IMG/VR virus record: IMGVR_UViG_3300049845_000192
Span: 1 to 26,366 of that record
Source of the DNA: a virus
Direction: 5' to 3' (one strand)
Length of the DNA stretch: 26,366 nucleotides
The notes below the pieces were generated by a model. The model saw nothing but the letters and a program-made list of their open reading frames with translations. It was not told the origin of the DNA and searched no databases. Each line of letters starts with the position of its first letter. Within the stretch, counting starts at the first letter, position 1. Positions 14,714 through 21,407 of this stretch are shown here, piece after piece. The position numbers and the translations under genes were made by a program.

Positions 14714-14941
14714 ATGAAAGTAAAAAACGGGGTGCTATTCCTCACGAGGAAAGAGCAGAGAGCGATAGAGACAATGCTGAGACATGCGGAAAAAGACCAA
14801 AGGTATTATGCGGGCGGTTCGTTCGGTGACGGTGAAGAGTTACGGGATGATAAGTGGAATATAGACAGAGAGGGGAAGACGCTAGCGCGAGCGAAAGAGG
14901 GGCTAGAGCTTGTGCGCGATATACTAGCTTACTACAAGTAG
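14714..14941 (+). CDS. Small charged helical protein, unknown
   Basis: A 75-residue protein with two amphipathic helices (RKEQRAIETMLRHAEKDQRY and EGKTLARAKEGLELVRDILA) around a Gly/Asp-rich loop. No motif recognised. It follows the membrane protein gene by 2 bases, so it is in the same operon. Confidence 0.65.
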   Translation: MKVKNGVLFLTRKEQRAIETMLRHAEKDQRYYAGGSFGDGEELRDDKWNIDREGKTLARAKEGLELVRDILAYYK

Positions 14942-14945
14942 AAAA

Positions 14946-15098
14946 ATGAAAATCAAAATTTACAACGTGGCGGGGCTTATGGTGGCGACATTACAGCAAA
15001 AAGGGGAAGCGGGCGGTTATATGGCATACGGGAAGACAGCGGGTGACGCTATCGAAAATGTATTGCTACGCGCGATGAATAGCAGGGTGCAATTATAA
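14946..15098 (+). CDS. 50-residue protein, unknown
   Basis: Starts MKIKIYNVAGLMVATLQQKG and ends NSRVQL. It has an N-terminal beta hairpin-like stretch and a C-terminal helix (AGDAIENVLLRAMN), suggestive of a small beta-beta-alpha fold. Start 4 bases after the previous stop. Its TAA forms part of a TATAAT word (15094-15099) upstream of the next gene. Confidence 0.5.
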   Translation: MKIKIYNVAGLMVATLQQKGEAGGYMAYGKTAGDAIENVLLRAMNSRVQL

Positions 15099-15113
15099 TT
15101 TTCGCGGGGAAAA
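15094..15113 (+). promoter_or_regulatory. Leader element, copy 1: TATAAT plus TTTTC/GAAAA dyad
   Basis: TATAAT (15094-15099) overlaps ATTTTC-GCGGG-GAAAAT, a 6-bp inverted repeat (15098-15114), immediately before the ATG at 15115. A near-identical copy precedes the ATG at 15366. It may be a promoter with operator, or an RNA hairpin at the start. Confidence 0.45.
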
Positions 15114-15114
15114 T

Positions 15115-15342
15115 ATGCCAAAACTATACGCTATAGTGTCGGAAGAGGGAGAGAACGAAAACAAGGAGCTATCTATCAAAATAATTGCTGGTGAAGACCA
15201 CGAAACACTAGCAGAAATAGAAGTGACGCAAACGCATGGGAACGTGGCCATATATAGCGCATTTTGTGGTGATGAGGTTATTGCACAAACGATAGACACA
15301 AAATGCCCATGCGTGAATTGTCGCGGGAGAGTGAGGTTGTAA
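15115..15342 (+). CDS. Small protein with C-terminal Cys cluster, unknown
   Basis: A 75-residue protein, beta-rich for the first 60 residues (MPKLYAIVSEEGENENKELS, VAIYSAFCGDEVIAQTID), then a compact KCPCVNCRGRV with three Cys that may bind a metal. Family unknown. It is preceded by the conserved TTTTCGCGG leader element. Confidence 0.6.
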   Translation: MPKLYAIVSEEGENENKELSIKIIAGEDHETLAEIEVTQTHGNVAIYSAFCGDEVIAQTIDTKCPCVNCRGRVRL

Positions 15343-15345
15343 AAT

Positions 15346-15364
15346 AATTTTCGCGGAGAAAAAC
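15346..15364 (+). promoter_or_regulatory. Leader element, copy 2
   Basis: ATAATTTTCGCGGAGAAAA differs from copy 1 (15095-15113) at one base over 19 and again directly precedes a start codon (15366). Arms TTTTC and GAAAA remain complementary. The weak -10 TAAAAT at 15340-15345 abuts it. Confidence 0.45.
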
Positions 15365-15365
15365 T

Positions 15366-15539
15366 ATGACAGAAAAAATATACGCAGACGCACAATGCCC
15401 ACTATGCAACGCAGGGAAGCTGGAGCACAGAGCGCACAATGGTACTTATGCGTACGTGTGCGAGGAGTGTCCTTTTGTCGGGTTCGAGTACTACAGTGAG
15501 AAGAATTATACGGACTTACGGGCAATGATAAAAGACTAG
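15366..15539 (+). CDS. Zinc-ribbon mini-protein
   Basis: A 57-residue protein with two CxxC knuckles, QCPLCNAGKLE (about 10-20) and YVCEECPFVGFEYY (about 30-43). Spacing of about 18 residues matches a small zinc ribbon. Such proteins often bind DNA, RNA or polymerase. Not in the supplied long ORFs because of its length, but the frame is clean from ATG to TAG. Confidence 0.65.
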   Translation: MTEKIYADAQCPLCNAGKLEHRAHNGTYAYVCEECPFVGFEYYSEKNYTDLRAMIKD

Positions 15540-15541
15540 TT

Positions 15542-15721
15542 ATGCCACTACCAACCTACACCTACCGGCGCATACGCTATTTTGTAGACTATCGCCTACA
15601 ACAGTTCCGCAGTGATACACCAGTGATACGGTTCTATGACTTTCGGAGCGATGAGGGAGATAGAATACTGGCCAAAATGATACGCGAGGGAGTGGCAGAT
15701 ACTAGCAGACTTATACTATAA
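15542..15721 (+). CDS. Small basic protein, unknown
   Basis: A 59-residue, Arg/Tyr-rich protein (MPLPTYTYRRIRYFVDYRLQ) that could bind nucleic acid. It starts 2 bases after the zinc-ribbon gene's stop and ends 2 bases before the next ATG. Family not recognised. Confidence 0.55.
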   Translation: MPLPTYTYRRIRYFVDYRLQQFRSDTPVIRFYDFRSDEGDRILAKMIREGVADTSRLIL

Positions 15722-15723
15722 AA

Positions 15724-16023
15724 ATGAAAAACAATAGCAACGCACTGAAAATAGCGCGAGAAGTGATGGACTTAGCGAGGCGCAGGGGGTACGGGCTGGG
15801 GGAGTGCGGGTTTTATTTTGAGAGCTACGCGTGGGACGTCATCGAAGAAAAATACGACGACATCGAATACGACATGTATGACCTCGATGACATGAACCGC
15901 GCAGAGCGGGCACGATTAAAAGAGGAGCGTCCGGAAATTTTCCGCGAGTGGCTAAAGCTCACAAGTGAAGCGGAAGAAATTGCAGAGAAAATGGAGGAGT
16001 TAGGGGTGATTGCTTTCCGGTAG
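15724..16023 (+). CDS. Acidic helical protein, unknown
   Basis: A 99-residue protein with a striking acidic/Tyr segment (EEKYDDIEYDMYDLDD, about residues 40-56) between a basic N-terminal helix and a charged C-terminal helix (TSEAEEIAEKMEEL). The acidic patch recalls DNA-mimic or anti-host proteins, but that is speculation. It is the last gene before a 143-base gap with a perfect hairpin. Confidence 0.65.
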   Translation: MKNNSNALKIAREVMDLARRRGYGLGECGFYFESYAWDVIEEKYDDIEYDMYDLDDMNRAERARLKEERPEIFREWLKLTSEAEEIAEKMEELGVIAFR

Positions 16024-16033
16024 TGTTTCCCTA

Positions 16034-16087
16034 GCGTCTCGCAGTCATGCGAGGCGCAGTGGGGTATAGTACCCTCGTTCTTTGACA
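16034..16087 (+). other. Perfect hairpin, GGGTA/TACCC palindrome and TTGACA before gene at 16167
   Basis: GCGTCTCGCA (16034-16043) pairs fully with TGCGAGGCGC (16048-16057) around GTCA. The palindrome GGGTA-TAG-TACCC (16062-16074) and TTGACA (16082-16087) follow. There is no U-run and no -10 at the right distance from the TTGACA. GCGC-GAAA-GCGC (16111-16122) forms another hairpin, and TATACG/TATATAA words precede the ATG. This is probably a regulatory leader or operator region, details unclear. Confidence 0.4.
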
Positions 16088-16166
16088 ACCGTACCCGCAC
16101 ACCACCAAAAGCGCGAAAGCGCGAGCTATAGAGTGCGCGGGAATTATACGCATATATAAAAAAACA

Positions 16167-16655
16167 ATGATAAGGAAACAATACAGAGAGCACCTTGCAA
16201 GGGTATTCACCACAATGCAAGCGCCTGAAGGTACCCGCATTATATTCCACGATGAATATCTACGTGCGAAAGAGGGTACAGAAGAGCACGCTATCTATCG
16301 CGCAGTAAGTGACGCGCAACGAGATAGTGGGCTCGGCTTTTCTTTTAGCTACAACGTGGCATATAAGGCCGTGGACGCTCTGTGCGAGGTTTTGGGGTAC
16401 TACGACACCCCGGAAGAAGCACTGGAGGACGGCCGTGGCGTCATGCAGGACGCTATCACGGCACAATTGCCGTACATGAATGCAGAACTTGCGGAAATTG
16501 TGCAGGACGTGAATGCCTGGGATATCGTGGAGGACGCGCTAGCGAGCGCGAGCGGGAGTGATGATTGCAAGCTTGCAAGCGTACTCACGTATGCATGGGA
16601 GCGTGCTATAGAAAATATGGCACGCGATATCCTCGCTAACCTTGCCAAGGTATGA
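16167..16655 (+). CDS. Acidic protein of unknown function
   Basis: A 162-residue, mostly helical protein. The N-terminus is basic (MIRKQYREHLARVF). The middle has alternating Ala/Glu/Asp helices (AVDALCEVLGYYDTPEEALE, AELAEIVQDVNAWDIVEDAL). No motif recognised. Its stop overlaps the next start (ATGA), implying translational coupling. Confidence 0.7.
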   Translation: MIRKQYREHLARVFTTMQAPEGTRIIFHDEYLRAKEGTEEHAIYRAVSDAQRDSGLGFSFSYNVAYKAVDALCEVLGYYDTPEEALEDGRGVMQDAITAQLPYMNAELAEIVQDVNAWDIVEDALASASGSDDCKLASVLTYAWERAIENMARDILANLAKV

Positions 16656-17038
16656 CTAGCGAACGAGTAACCCCCCACCTGTGCACTTGGGGGGAGCAGT
16701 GCCCCGGTCTGCGATTATGGCACAGTGTGATGAGCAGACGCGTACGGGTGTACGATAATGGAGGAACCACCGCAGACCGCTACACGGTAGCAGTCATACG
16801 GACAGAAAAGGGTATCCCGCGTGTGGACGTCTACACGATGTCACGCGGGCAGGGTTCGCCGGACTGCGTGAACCAGTACAGCCACACACAGACCATATAC
16901 GTTGGCACGGTGGGATACTATCTGCGAGAACTGCGCGGAAAAATGAAGCGCGAGCAGGTGCATAACTTGCCTGAGGACGTCATACGCGCGATAGAGGAGC
17001 GCGTATGGCCTAACAAGTACGGAAATGAACCACGCTAA
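16652..17038 (+). CDS. Conserved-looking phage protein with DNGG-TADRYTV motif
   Basis: A 128-residue protein. The stretch VRVYDNGGTTADRYTVAVIR (about 31-50) followed by a beta-rich region and a helical C-terminus (VGYYLRELRGKMKREQV) resembles small hypothetical proteins common in phages that share a DNGG..ADRYTV signature; the function of those is unknown. ATG 16652 overlaps the upstream stop. A later ATG at 16730, just before the conserved part, is an alternative start and would remove a Cys-containing extension. A C-run/G-run hairpin lies within the first codons. Confidence 0.65.
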   Translation: MTSERVTPHLCTWGEQCPGLRLWHSVMSRRVRVYDNGGTTADRYTVAVIRTEKGIPRVDVYTMSRGQGSPDCVNQYSHTQTIYVGTVGYYLRELRGKMKREQVHNLPEDVIRAIEERVWPNKYGNEPR

Positions 17039-17156
17039 CAAGACGCTTGGGGAGCTCCTTAGCTCAAAAAATGATATCGTGAAGCGTAACGCATTCTCGA
17101 TACTGAAACAGCTCGTGAAAGACGACAAAAACACGGTTCTACCCTTGCGACGATAA
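17025..17156 (+). CDS. 43-residue basic mini-protein, last of the small-gene operon
   Basis: The ORF starts MNHANKTLGELLSSKNDIVK and ends LPLRR. It overlaps the preceding gene by 14 bases in another frame and stops 18 bases before an intrinsic terminator, as a genuine last cistron would. Helical and basic; function unknown. Confidence 0.5.
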   Translation: MNHANKTLGELLSSKNDIVKRNAFSILKQLVKDDKNTVLPLRR

Positions 17157-17173
17157 CAACCCGCAAGCATCAA

Positions 17174-17200
17174 ACCGCTATCGAAAGATGGCGGTTTTTT
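17174..17200 (+). terminator. Intrinsic terminator of the first right-arm operon
   Basis: ACCGCTATC (17174-17182) pairs over 9 positions with GATGGCGGT (17187-17195) around a GAAA tetraloop, followed by TTTTTT. Very strong. Confidence 0.92.
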
Positions 17201-17411
17201 GTGTCTCATTGAGGAGAGAAACGAAACGCGGGCAAGCTAACCCCAACGAACAACGCCCCAACTTACAGCGAAAAGGGGCGAACGCATTTTTGGAAAAACC
17301 TAAATTTTAGGAAATCGATTTTAATCGTAAAAGGATGTTGTACCCTGACGTCTCGAGCTTGCGAGGGACGGCAGAATTATAAAAACAACCGCACCCGTTG
17401 CGGTCTTTTTT
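17201..17411 (+). other. Noncoding hairpin-rich region ending in a second terminator
   Basis: No gene seen. Successive hairpins: CGCCCC/GGGGCG (about 17262-17280), CCTAAA-t-TTTAGG (about 17299-17311), CGATT-TT-AATCG (about 17316-17327), and an imperfect CGTC/GACG stem (17345-17374). The terminator at 17388 follows. With no gene between two terminators this could be an untranslated small RNA, but no good promoter was found. Confidence 0.35.
17388..17411 (+). terminator. Second intrinsic terminator in the intergenic region
   Basis: ACCGCA (17388-17393) and TGCGGT (17399-17404) around CCCGT, then C and TTTTTT (17406-17411). It lies 188 bases after the first terminator with no gene between. Confidence 0.75.
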
Positions 17412-17448
17412 ATGCCAATATCCAATACAAACTATAACATTATACCCG

Positions 17449-17530
17449 CCTGTACCCCGGTGTTTAGTAGCGCCCCCGCAAGGGAGGCGTGCTGAACACA
17501 GCGTACAGGTTAATTGTCAAATGCACAAGT
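17449..17530 (+). ncRNA. Structured RNA element, copy 2, upstream of the HTH/primase genes
   Basis: Same three-helix fold as copy 1. P1 is CCTGTAC (17449-17455) with GTACAGG (17503-17509). P2 is GTGTT (17460-17464) with AACAC (17495-17499). P3 is CGCC+CCC (17471-17477) with GGG-a-GGCG (17482-17489) and the GCAA loop. The 3' box TGTCAAA-n-GC-n-CAAGT is at 17515-17530. Linkers nAGTAG, TGCTn and AGC are conserved. TATAAC at about 17433-17438 may be its -10. No terminator follows, so the RNA could read into the gene at 17632 as a leader, unlike copy 1. Confidence 0.7.
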
Positions 17531-17595
17531 CCAATATCGCAAGGGAATACGCCACGGAATAAATGTCAAATTTAAGGATTTTCCCCTGGGTCAAG

Positions 17596-17624
17596 TTGAC
17601 AATACCAGAAACAAGGAGTAAACT
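17596..17624 (+). promoter_or_regulatory. Leaderless promoter of the HTH gene
   Basis: TTGACA (17596-17601), 17 bases, TAAACT (17619-17624), then 7 bases to the ATG at 17632, which would be +1. The AAGGAG at 17613-17618 lies inside the spacer and would not be on this mRNA. Confidence 0.65.
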
Positions 17625-17631
17625 TGTCACT

Positions 17632-17853
17632 ATGGAAATAGAACATTACCGCGCACTGCGCGACCAAGCAGCGACCGAACGCCGGGAGAACCATTACATG
17701 ACACCAGAGAAACGCACCGAGCGGGCCCACGCCATGACCAAACTGCGCTACGAAGACAAACTCACCCTTCAGGCTATCGGCACCCGGTATGGACTCACCC
17801 GCGAACGTGTCCGCCAAATCATTGACGGCTACTTATCCACACCAAAGAACTAG
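17632..17853 (+). CDS. Sigma-region-4-like helix-turn-helix protein
   Basis: A 73-residue protein. Residues about 38-70 read KLRYEDKLTLQAIGTRYGLT then RERVRQIIDGYL, which closely follows the sigma70 region 4 helix-turn-helix (…TL-EIG-…GLTRERVRQIE). In sigma factors this segment binds the -35 box. Here it stands alone without region 2, so it may be a repressor, an anti-sigma-like competitor or a sigma adaptor. ATG 17632 was preferred to an upstream ATG at 17563, because the promoter lies between them and the extra 23 residues are not HTH-like. It precedes the primase operon and may control that operon's palindromic promoter. Confidence 0.75.
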   Translation: MEIEHYRALRDQAATERRENHYMTPEKRTERAHAMTKLRYEDKLTLQAIGTRYGLTRERVRQIIDGYLSTPKN

Positions 17854-17864
17854 ACGCCCCACAA

Positions 17865-17888
17865 TGTGTGCATGATATGATGCACACA
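17865..17888 (+). promoter_or_regulatory. Primase promoter overlapped by a 9-bp perfect inverted repeat
   Basis: Arms TGTGTGCAT (17865-17873) and ATGCACACA (17880-17888) surround GATATG. Within it, the extended -10 TGA-TATGAT (17873-17881) ends 6 bases before the primase ATG at 17888, so the operator, promoter and start codon coincide. A protein bound here would block transcription directly. On any longer RNA the hairpin would also abut the start codon. Confidence 0.7.
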
Positions 17889-18805
17889 TGCAATCGAATA
17901 TCTTAGTATGGCTTATGCGTCGCGGTATTACCGTCGACGTCATTTCCGACTTTGGTATTCACGAGGGCGACCACCCAAAACTAAAAGACGCGATTGTCAT
18001 ACCCGTAAAAGACGCAAGCGGACATGTCCTTTTTAACAAGTACCGACGCAACCCCGCTGATGACGCCAAGCCAAAGTACCTGTATGACGCCGGTTCCTCA
18101 GTCGCCTGTTTCGGCATCCACAACCTACCCGATGGACCGGTAGTCATCACCGAAGGCGAACTCGACACCCTCGTCCTTCGCTCACAGAACATCGCCTCCG
18201 TATCTTCGACCGGTGGTGCTATGTCGTGGAGGCAAGAGTGGAGTGAGCACTTCGTAGGGCGTGAGGTGTATATTTGCTACGACAATGACGACGCAGGTGC
18301 TGACGGCGCAGTAAAGACCCTCGAGTCACTCCCCCACGCCAAAGTTATCTTCATACCGGAGATGCCGGGCGTAAAAGATATATCGGACTACTGCTCGCGC
18401 GGTGGTGATTTCCGCGCACTCATGGACAGCGCACTCCAGTACCCCACTCGTGAAGCGGTGGAGGAGGATAAAAAGAAACGCGAAGCAACGTGGCTCCCCA
18501 CCCGGTTCCACAAGGCATGGCTCGATAAGCACCAGGAACAGAAGGTGCGTAGCCACACCCCGAACCCTAATCTGACCGACAAGGTAGAACGCGCGCGTGC
18601 GTACCCTATCGACCAACTCATCACCTTCCGCCAGCGCAAGGCGTGCTGTCCGTTCCACAATGAGAAGACACCTAGCCTGCAACACTACCCGAAGACCAAC
18701 AGTGCCTACTGCTTCGGTGCGTGTGGTAGACGCTACGACAGTATCGATGTATATCGGCTGAAGCATAACTGCTCTTTTAAGGAGGCGGTAAATGAAATGT
18801 CATGA
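17888..18805 (+). CDS. DNA primase with permuted domains (TOPRIM then CHC2 zinc finger)
   Basis: A 305-residue primase-like protein. Residues about 35-75 resemble the TOPRIM-flanking segment of phage primases (PKYLYDAGSS). The TOPRIM domain spans about 83-170, with the catalytic Glu in VVITEGELDTL (E89) and the metal-binding acids in YDNDDAGADG (D132, D134). After a charged linker (188-240), residues 245-303 form a CHC2-type zinc finger: CCPFHNEKTPSL (C254, H257) and YCFGACG (C275, C279). In DnaG and T7 gp4 the zinc finger comes first; here it comes last. The zinc finger recognises the priming site and TOPRIM holds the metals for RNA primer synthesis. The stop overlaps the ATPase start (ATGA). 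Leaderless start as described for its promoter. Confidence 0.85.
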   Translation: MQSNILVWLMRRGITVDVISDFGIHEGDHPKLKDAIVIPVKDASGHVLFNKYRRNPADDAKPKYLYDAGSSVACFGIHNLPDGPVVITEGELDTLVLRSQNIASVSSTGGAMSWRQEWSEHFVGREVYICYDNDDAGADGAVKTLESLPHAKVIFIPEMPGVKDISDYCSRGGDFRALMDSALQYPTREAVEEDKKKREATWLPTRFHKAWLDKHQEQKVRSHTPNPNLTDKVERARAYPIDQLITFRQRKACCPFHNEKTPSLQHYPKTNSAYCFGACGRRYDSIDVYRLKHNCSFKEAVNEMS

Positions 18806-19965
18806 CCCGCGCCGAACTCCACGCACGCATCGGAGAGATGCTCTATATTGAGGACTACGGCATGGTGGACATCATCATCGCCAGCATTGTCGCCAACAGC
18901 CTGAAGCTCGGCGACCCGGTATGGCTCACTCTTATTGGTCCATCAAGTGGTGGTAAGTCGCAAATCATTCGTCCGTTTGCACGCGCCAACCCGGACCTGA
19001 TACACCAGATAGACGACCTCACCTCGAACACCCTCATTTCCGGCACGCTTGGTGTGGAGAACTCTCTGCTCGGGCGCATTGGTGAGCACGGCATACTGTC
19101 CATGGACGACCTCACGGTCCTGTTTAGTAAGAACAGCGAGCAGCGAGCAGAAATCCTCTCGCAGTTCCGCATGCTCTATGACGGGCGTTTCTCGAAGAGT
19201 ACAGGTAACCGTAAGGACGCGCAGATATGGCAAGGGTATGTCGGCATGATTGCGGGCGCAACCCCGTCTATCTATCGGTACTTCGCTGAGGTGTCGGACA
19301 TGGGTGAACGCTTCATCAACTACCGCATGAAGCGGTACGACATACACAAGGCAGTCCAGTTTGTGACCTCACACCGGTACACCTCAGAAGAAATAACCGA
19401 ACGCCTCTCACACGCTGTGCGTGAGTATGTGGTGACACTCATTGAGGGACTGCCGAAGGATAAGAAGTTTCTGCCGGTCATCCACCCGGAGACCTACCAG
19501 ACCATACAGACCATGAGTGAATTCTCCACGCTCATGCGCACACCGGTCCACATCGATGAGCGCTCTGGTTTGGTCGACGAGTTTCCGGAGCCTGAGATGC
19601 CGTTCCGTGTGATGAAACAGCTCACCAGTATCGCGCAGGCGCTTCAGTGTATGGCGGAAGAGCCGACGCTCCCACTCCCCGCCGACCTCACCTCGGCGCT
19701 TCAGTGGTGTGCGTACAGTCTGTGTAATGATAAACGCAGGATGTGGCTGCGCGCACTCGTGACACTCCATGACGCGGACAAGCGCCTGACCGCACGCAAC
19801 GTATCGGCAGCGACCGGTATGCACACTGAGGTAGTGAAGAAGGAACTCGACCAACTTCAGGCTATTGGTATTATAGAATTGAAGGATGAGGACAGTGGCG
19901 AGAAGCAGTGGCAACTTAACAACATGGGTATCACACGCATGGTGCGTGATATAGATTCAGTATGA
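18802..19965 (+). CDS. AAA+-type replication ATPase with C-terminal winged helix
   Basis: A 387-residue P-loop ATPase. Walker A is IGPSSGGKSQI (about 45-55), Walker B GILSMDDLTVLF (97-108), a sensor-like GMIAGATPSIYR (148-159) and an Arg-finger-like MGERFINYRMKR (167-178). Residues about 320-375 form a probable winged helix (LTARNVSAATGMHTEVVKKE). It is translationally coupled to the primase and probably acts with it at the fork, as replicative helicase or helicase loader. No RecA-type DnaB motifs (H1a/H4) were recognised, so an AAA+/SF3-like class is more likely than a DnaB helicase. Confidence 0.75.
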   Translation: MTRAELHARIGEMLYIEDYGMVDIIIASIVANSLKLGDPVWLTLIGPSSGGKSQIIRPFARANPDLIHQIDDLTSNTLISGTLGVENSLLGRIGEHGILSMDDLTVLFSKNSEQRAEILSQFRMLYDGRFSKSTGNRKDAQIWQGYVGMIAGATPSIYRYFAEVSDMGERFINYRMKRYDIHKAVQFVTSHRYTSEEITERLSHAVREYVVTLIEGLPKDKKFLPVIHPETYQTIQTMSEFSTLMRTPVHIDERSGLVDEFPEPEMPFRVMKQLTSIAQALQCMAEEPTLPLPADLTSALQWCAYSLCNDKRRMWLRALVTLHDADKRLTARNVSAATGMHTEVVKKELDQLQAIGIIELKDEDSGEKQWQLNNMGITRMVRDIDSV

Positions 19966-20198
19966 GTGTCTGGTGGTTTATGAAGAAGGGTGATGACGAA
20001 CACCTCTACAGCGAGAACGGTGACAAACGCCCGCTGACAACGCGGGACTACATCATCCCGTTTGGAAAGTATCAGGGCATGCGCGTGTCTGACATCACCG
20101 ACCGTGGCTACCTAGAGTGGCTATACAAAGTAAAGGAAGATGACTGGTACCTGCGAAAGATAGTGGGTATGCGCCTCAAAGAATATGAAGACCTGTGA
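19962..20198 (+). CDS. DUF3820-like small protein
   Basis: A 78-residue protein. The central motif IPFGKYQGMRVSDITDRGYL followed by EWLYKVKEDDWYLRKIV matches the DUF3820 / exonuclease-X C-terminal-like pattern (FGKYKG…DI…YL-WL). These small modules are often beside nucleases or in phage replication operons and may bind nucleic acid ends. The ATG overlaps the ATPase stop, so it is coupled. Confidence 0.75.
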   Translation: MSVWWFMKKGDDEHLYSENGDKRPLTTRDYIIPFGKYQGMRVSDITDRGYLEWLYKVKEDDWYLRKIVGMRLKEYEDL

Positions 20199-20289
20199 GC
20201 ACCACAAAGAAAAGAAAGGGGCCCTGTACGCCACCAAGGACGGGTGGCTTTGTGAACAATGTTATTTCCGCATCAAAAAGAATTCATAG
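20185..20289 (+). CDS. 34-residue zinc mini-protein bridging two genes
   Basis: The ORF starts MKTCEHHKEKKGALYATKDG and continues WLCEQCYFRIKKNS. CEHH and CEQC about 19 residues apart would make one zinc site. It overlaps the DUF3820-like gene's end by 14 bases and the helicase start by 31 bases in a different frame, making a continuous chain of coupled genes. Function unknown. Confidence 0.6.
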   Translation: MKTCEHHKEKKGALYATKDGWLCEQCYFRIKKNS

Positions 20290-21407
20290 ACAGAAATCCT
20301 AACGCCACTATCCTGGCATGGGAGGGCGGTACCGGTAAGACTCGTGCTGGCGTCGAGTGGCTGCGCCTCAGGACTGGGTACCGTTTGGTGGTATGCCCGA
20401 AGCGGGTAAAGAATAAGTGGCAAAAGGAACTCGGTGATGTCGAAGCTACTGTCCTCACTAAGGAAGAGTTCGTGAAGCTCTGGCGCACCCTCCCGGTCCC
20501 CACCGCTGTCATCATAGACGAGGCGGACGAGTTTGCGTCGCCACTGTTTATACGCGGGGCGCGCTCGAAGCGGAGTGAAGCCATGTACGACTACCTGGCG
20601 TTGGCACCACACGCCCATCGCCTCCTCCTTACCGCCACACCGGTGCGCAGTACGCCGTGGAATATGCACACACTTATGTGCTTCTTGGGTGTGTATGTGG
20701 ACTGGAAGAATTGGCAGTCAGAATTCTTCGAGCTTGCCCGCCGACCCTTCCTCCCCCGCCCAGCTTGGTTCCCGAAGGCTGACTGGCGCAAGACCATCCG
20801 CACCTACATCGACCAACACTGCGAGATAGTACTGATGAAGGACTGTGTGGACGTGCTTCCTCCCGCTACTGAAGTAGTGCATAAATTGCAACAACTGAAG
20901 CCGGCGCCCGAGCTGACCTGGCACGAGCGACACCGTGCGGAGAATGGTAAGGAGAAGCACGCGGCTGTTGAGGAGATAATTAAGGACTACCGCAAAGCCG
21001 TGGTGGTAGTGTACTATCGCGAACAGCTCGAGCAAATGTACCAGGCACTGAAGGGGCGATGGAACGTCTACCAGATGCACGGTGGTACCAAAGACCAGGA
21101 GGCAGTAATAGCAGAGGCGCAGGCTGACGATGAATGTGTGCTCCTGGTGCAGGCGTCACTGGTCGCGGGCTACGACCTCGACACCTTCTCGATAGTGGTC
21201 TTTGCCTCGATGTCCTTCAAGGTTGCCGACCACGTACAGATGAAGTTCCGTGTGCGTCGCATCCATAACCTCCACCCGGTTGCCTACCACTACCTGCTCG
21301 CCGGACCGTGCGACCGTGGGGTGTATACTACAGTTATGAGCGGCAAGGACTTTGTGCCGTCAGAATATGCCTCCACTCCCGAAGAAGCGACAGAAGAAGG
21401 AAGCTGA
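20259..21407 (+). CDS. Compact SF2 helicase (DEAD/SNF2-like)
   Basis: A 382-residue SF2 ATPase. Q-like motif LFPHQKEFI (2-10), Walker A WEGGTGKTRAG (21-31), motif II VIIDEADEF (84-92), motif III LLLTATPVRS (117-126), and in the second RecA domain motif IV-like VVVYYREQLEQMY, motif V LLVQASLVAGYDLD and motif VI VQMKFRVRRIHN. The order is complete and the protein is short, with no extra domains. Such phage helicases act in replication restart, recombination or DNA remodelling. It is the fifth gene in the coupled replication operon; the next gene starts inside its 3' end. Confidence 0.88.
   Translation: MLFPHQKEFIDRNPNATILAWEGGTGKTRAGVEWLRLRTGYRLVVCPKRVKNKWQKELGDVEATVLTKEEFVKLWRTLPVPTAVIIDEADEFASPLFIRGARSKRSEAMYDYLALAPHAHRLLLTATPVRSTPWNMHTLMCFLGVYVDWKNWQSEFFELARRPFLPRPAWFPKADWRKTIRTYIDQHCEIVLMKDCVDVLPPATEVVHKLQQLKPAPELTWHERHRAENGKEKHAAVEEIIKDYRKAVVVVYYREQLEQMYQALKGRWNVYQMHGGTKDQEAVIAEAQADDECVLLVQASLVAGYDLDTFSIVVFASMSFKVADHVQMKFRVRRIHNLHPVAYHYLLAGPCDRGVYTTVMSGKDFVPSEYASTPEEATEEGS

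Noticed and set aside
16082-16087. TTGACA as the -35 of a promoter for the 16167 gene
   Set aside because: No -10-like hexamer occurs 16-18 bases downstream; kept only as part of an unexplained leader region.
17563-17631. Upstream ATG of the HTH gene
   Set aside because: The TTGACA-N17-TAAACT promoter lies between this ATG and 17632, and the added residues are not part of the HTH domain.
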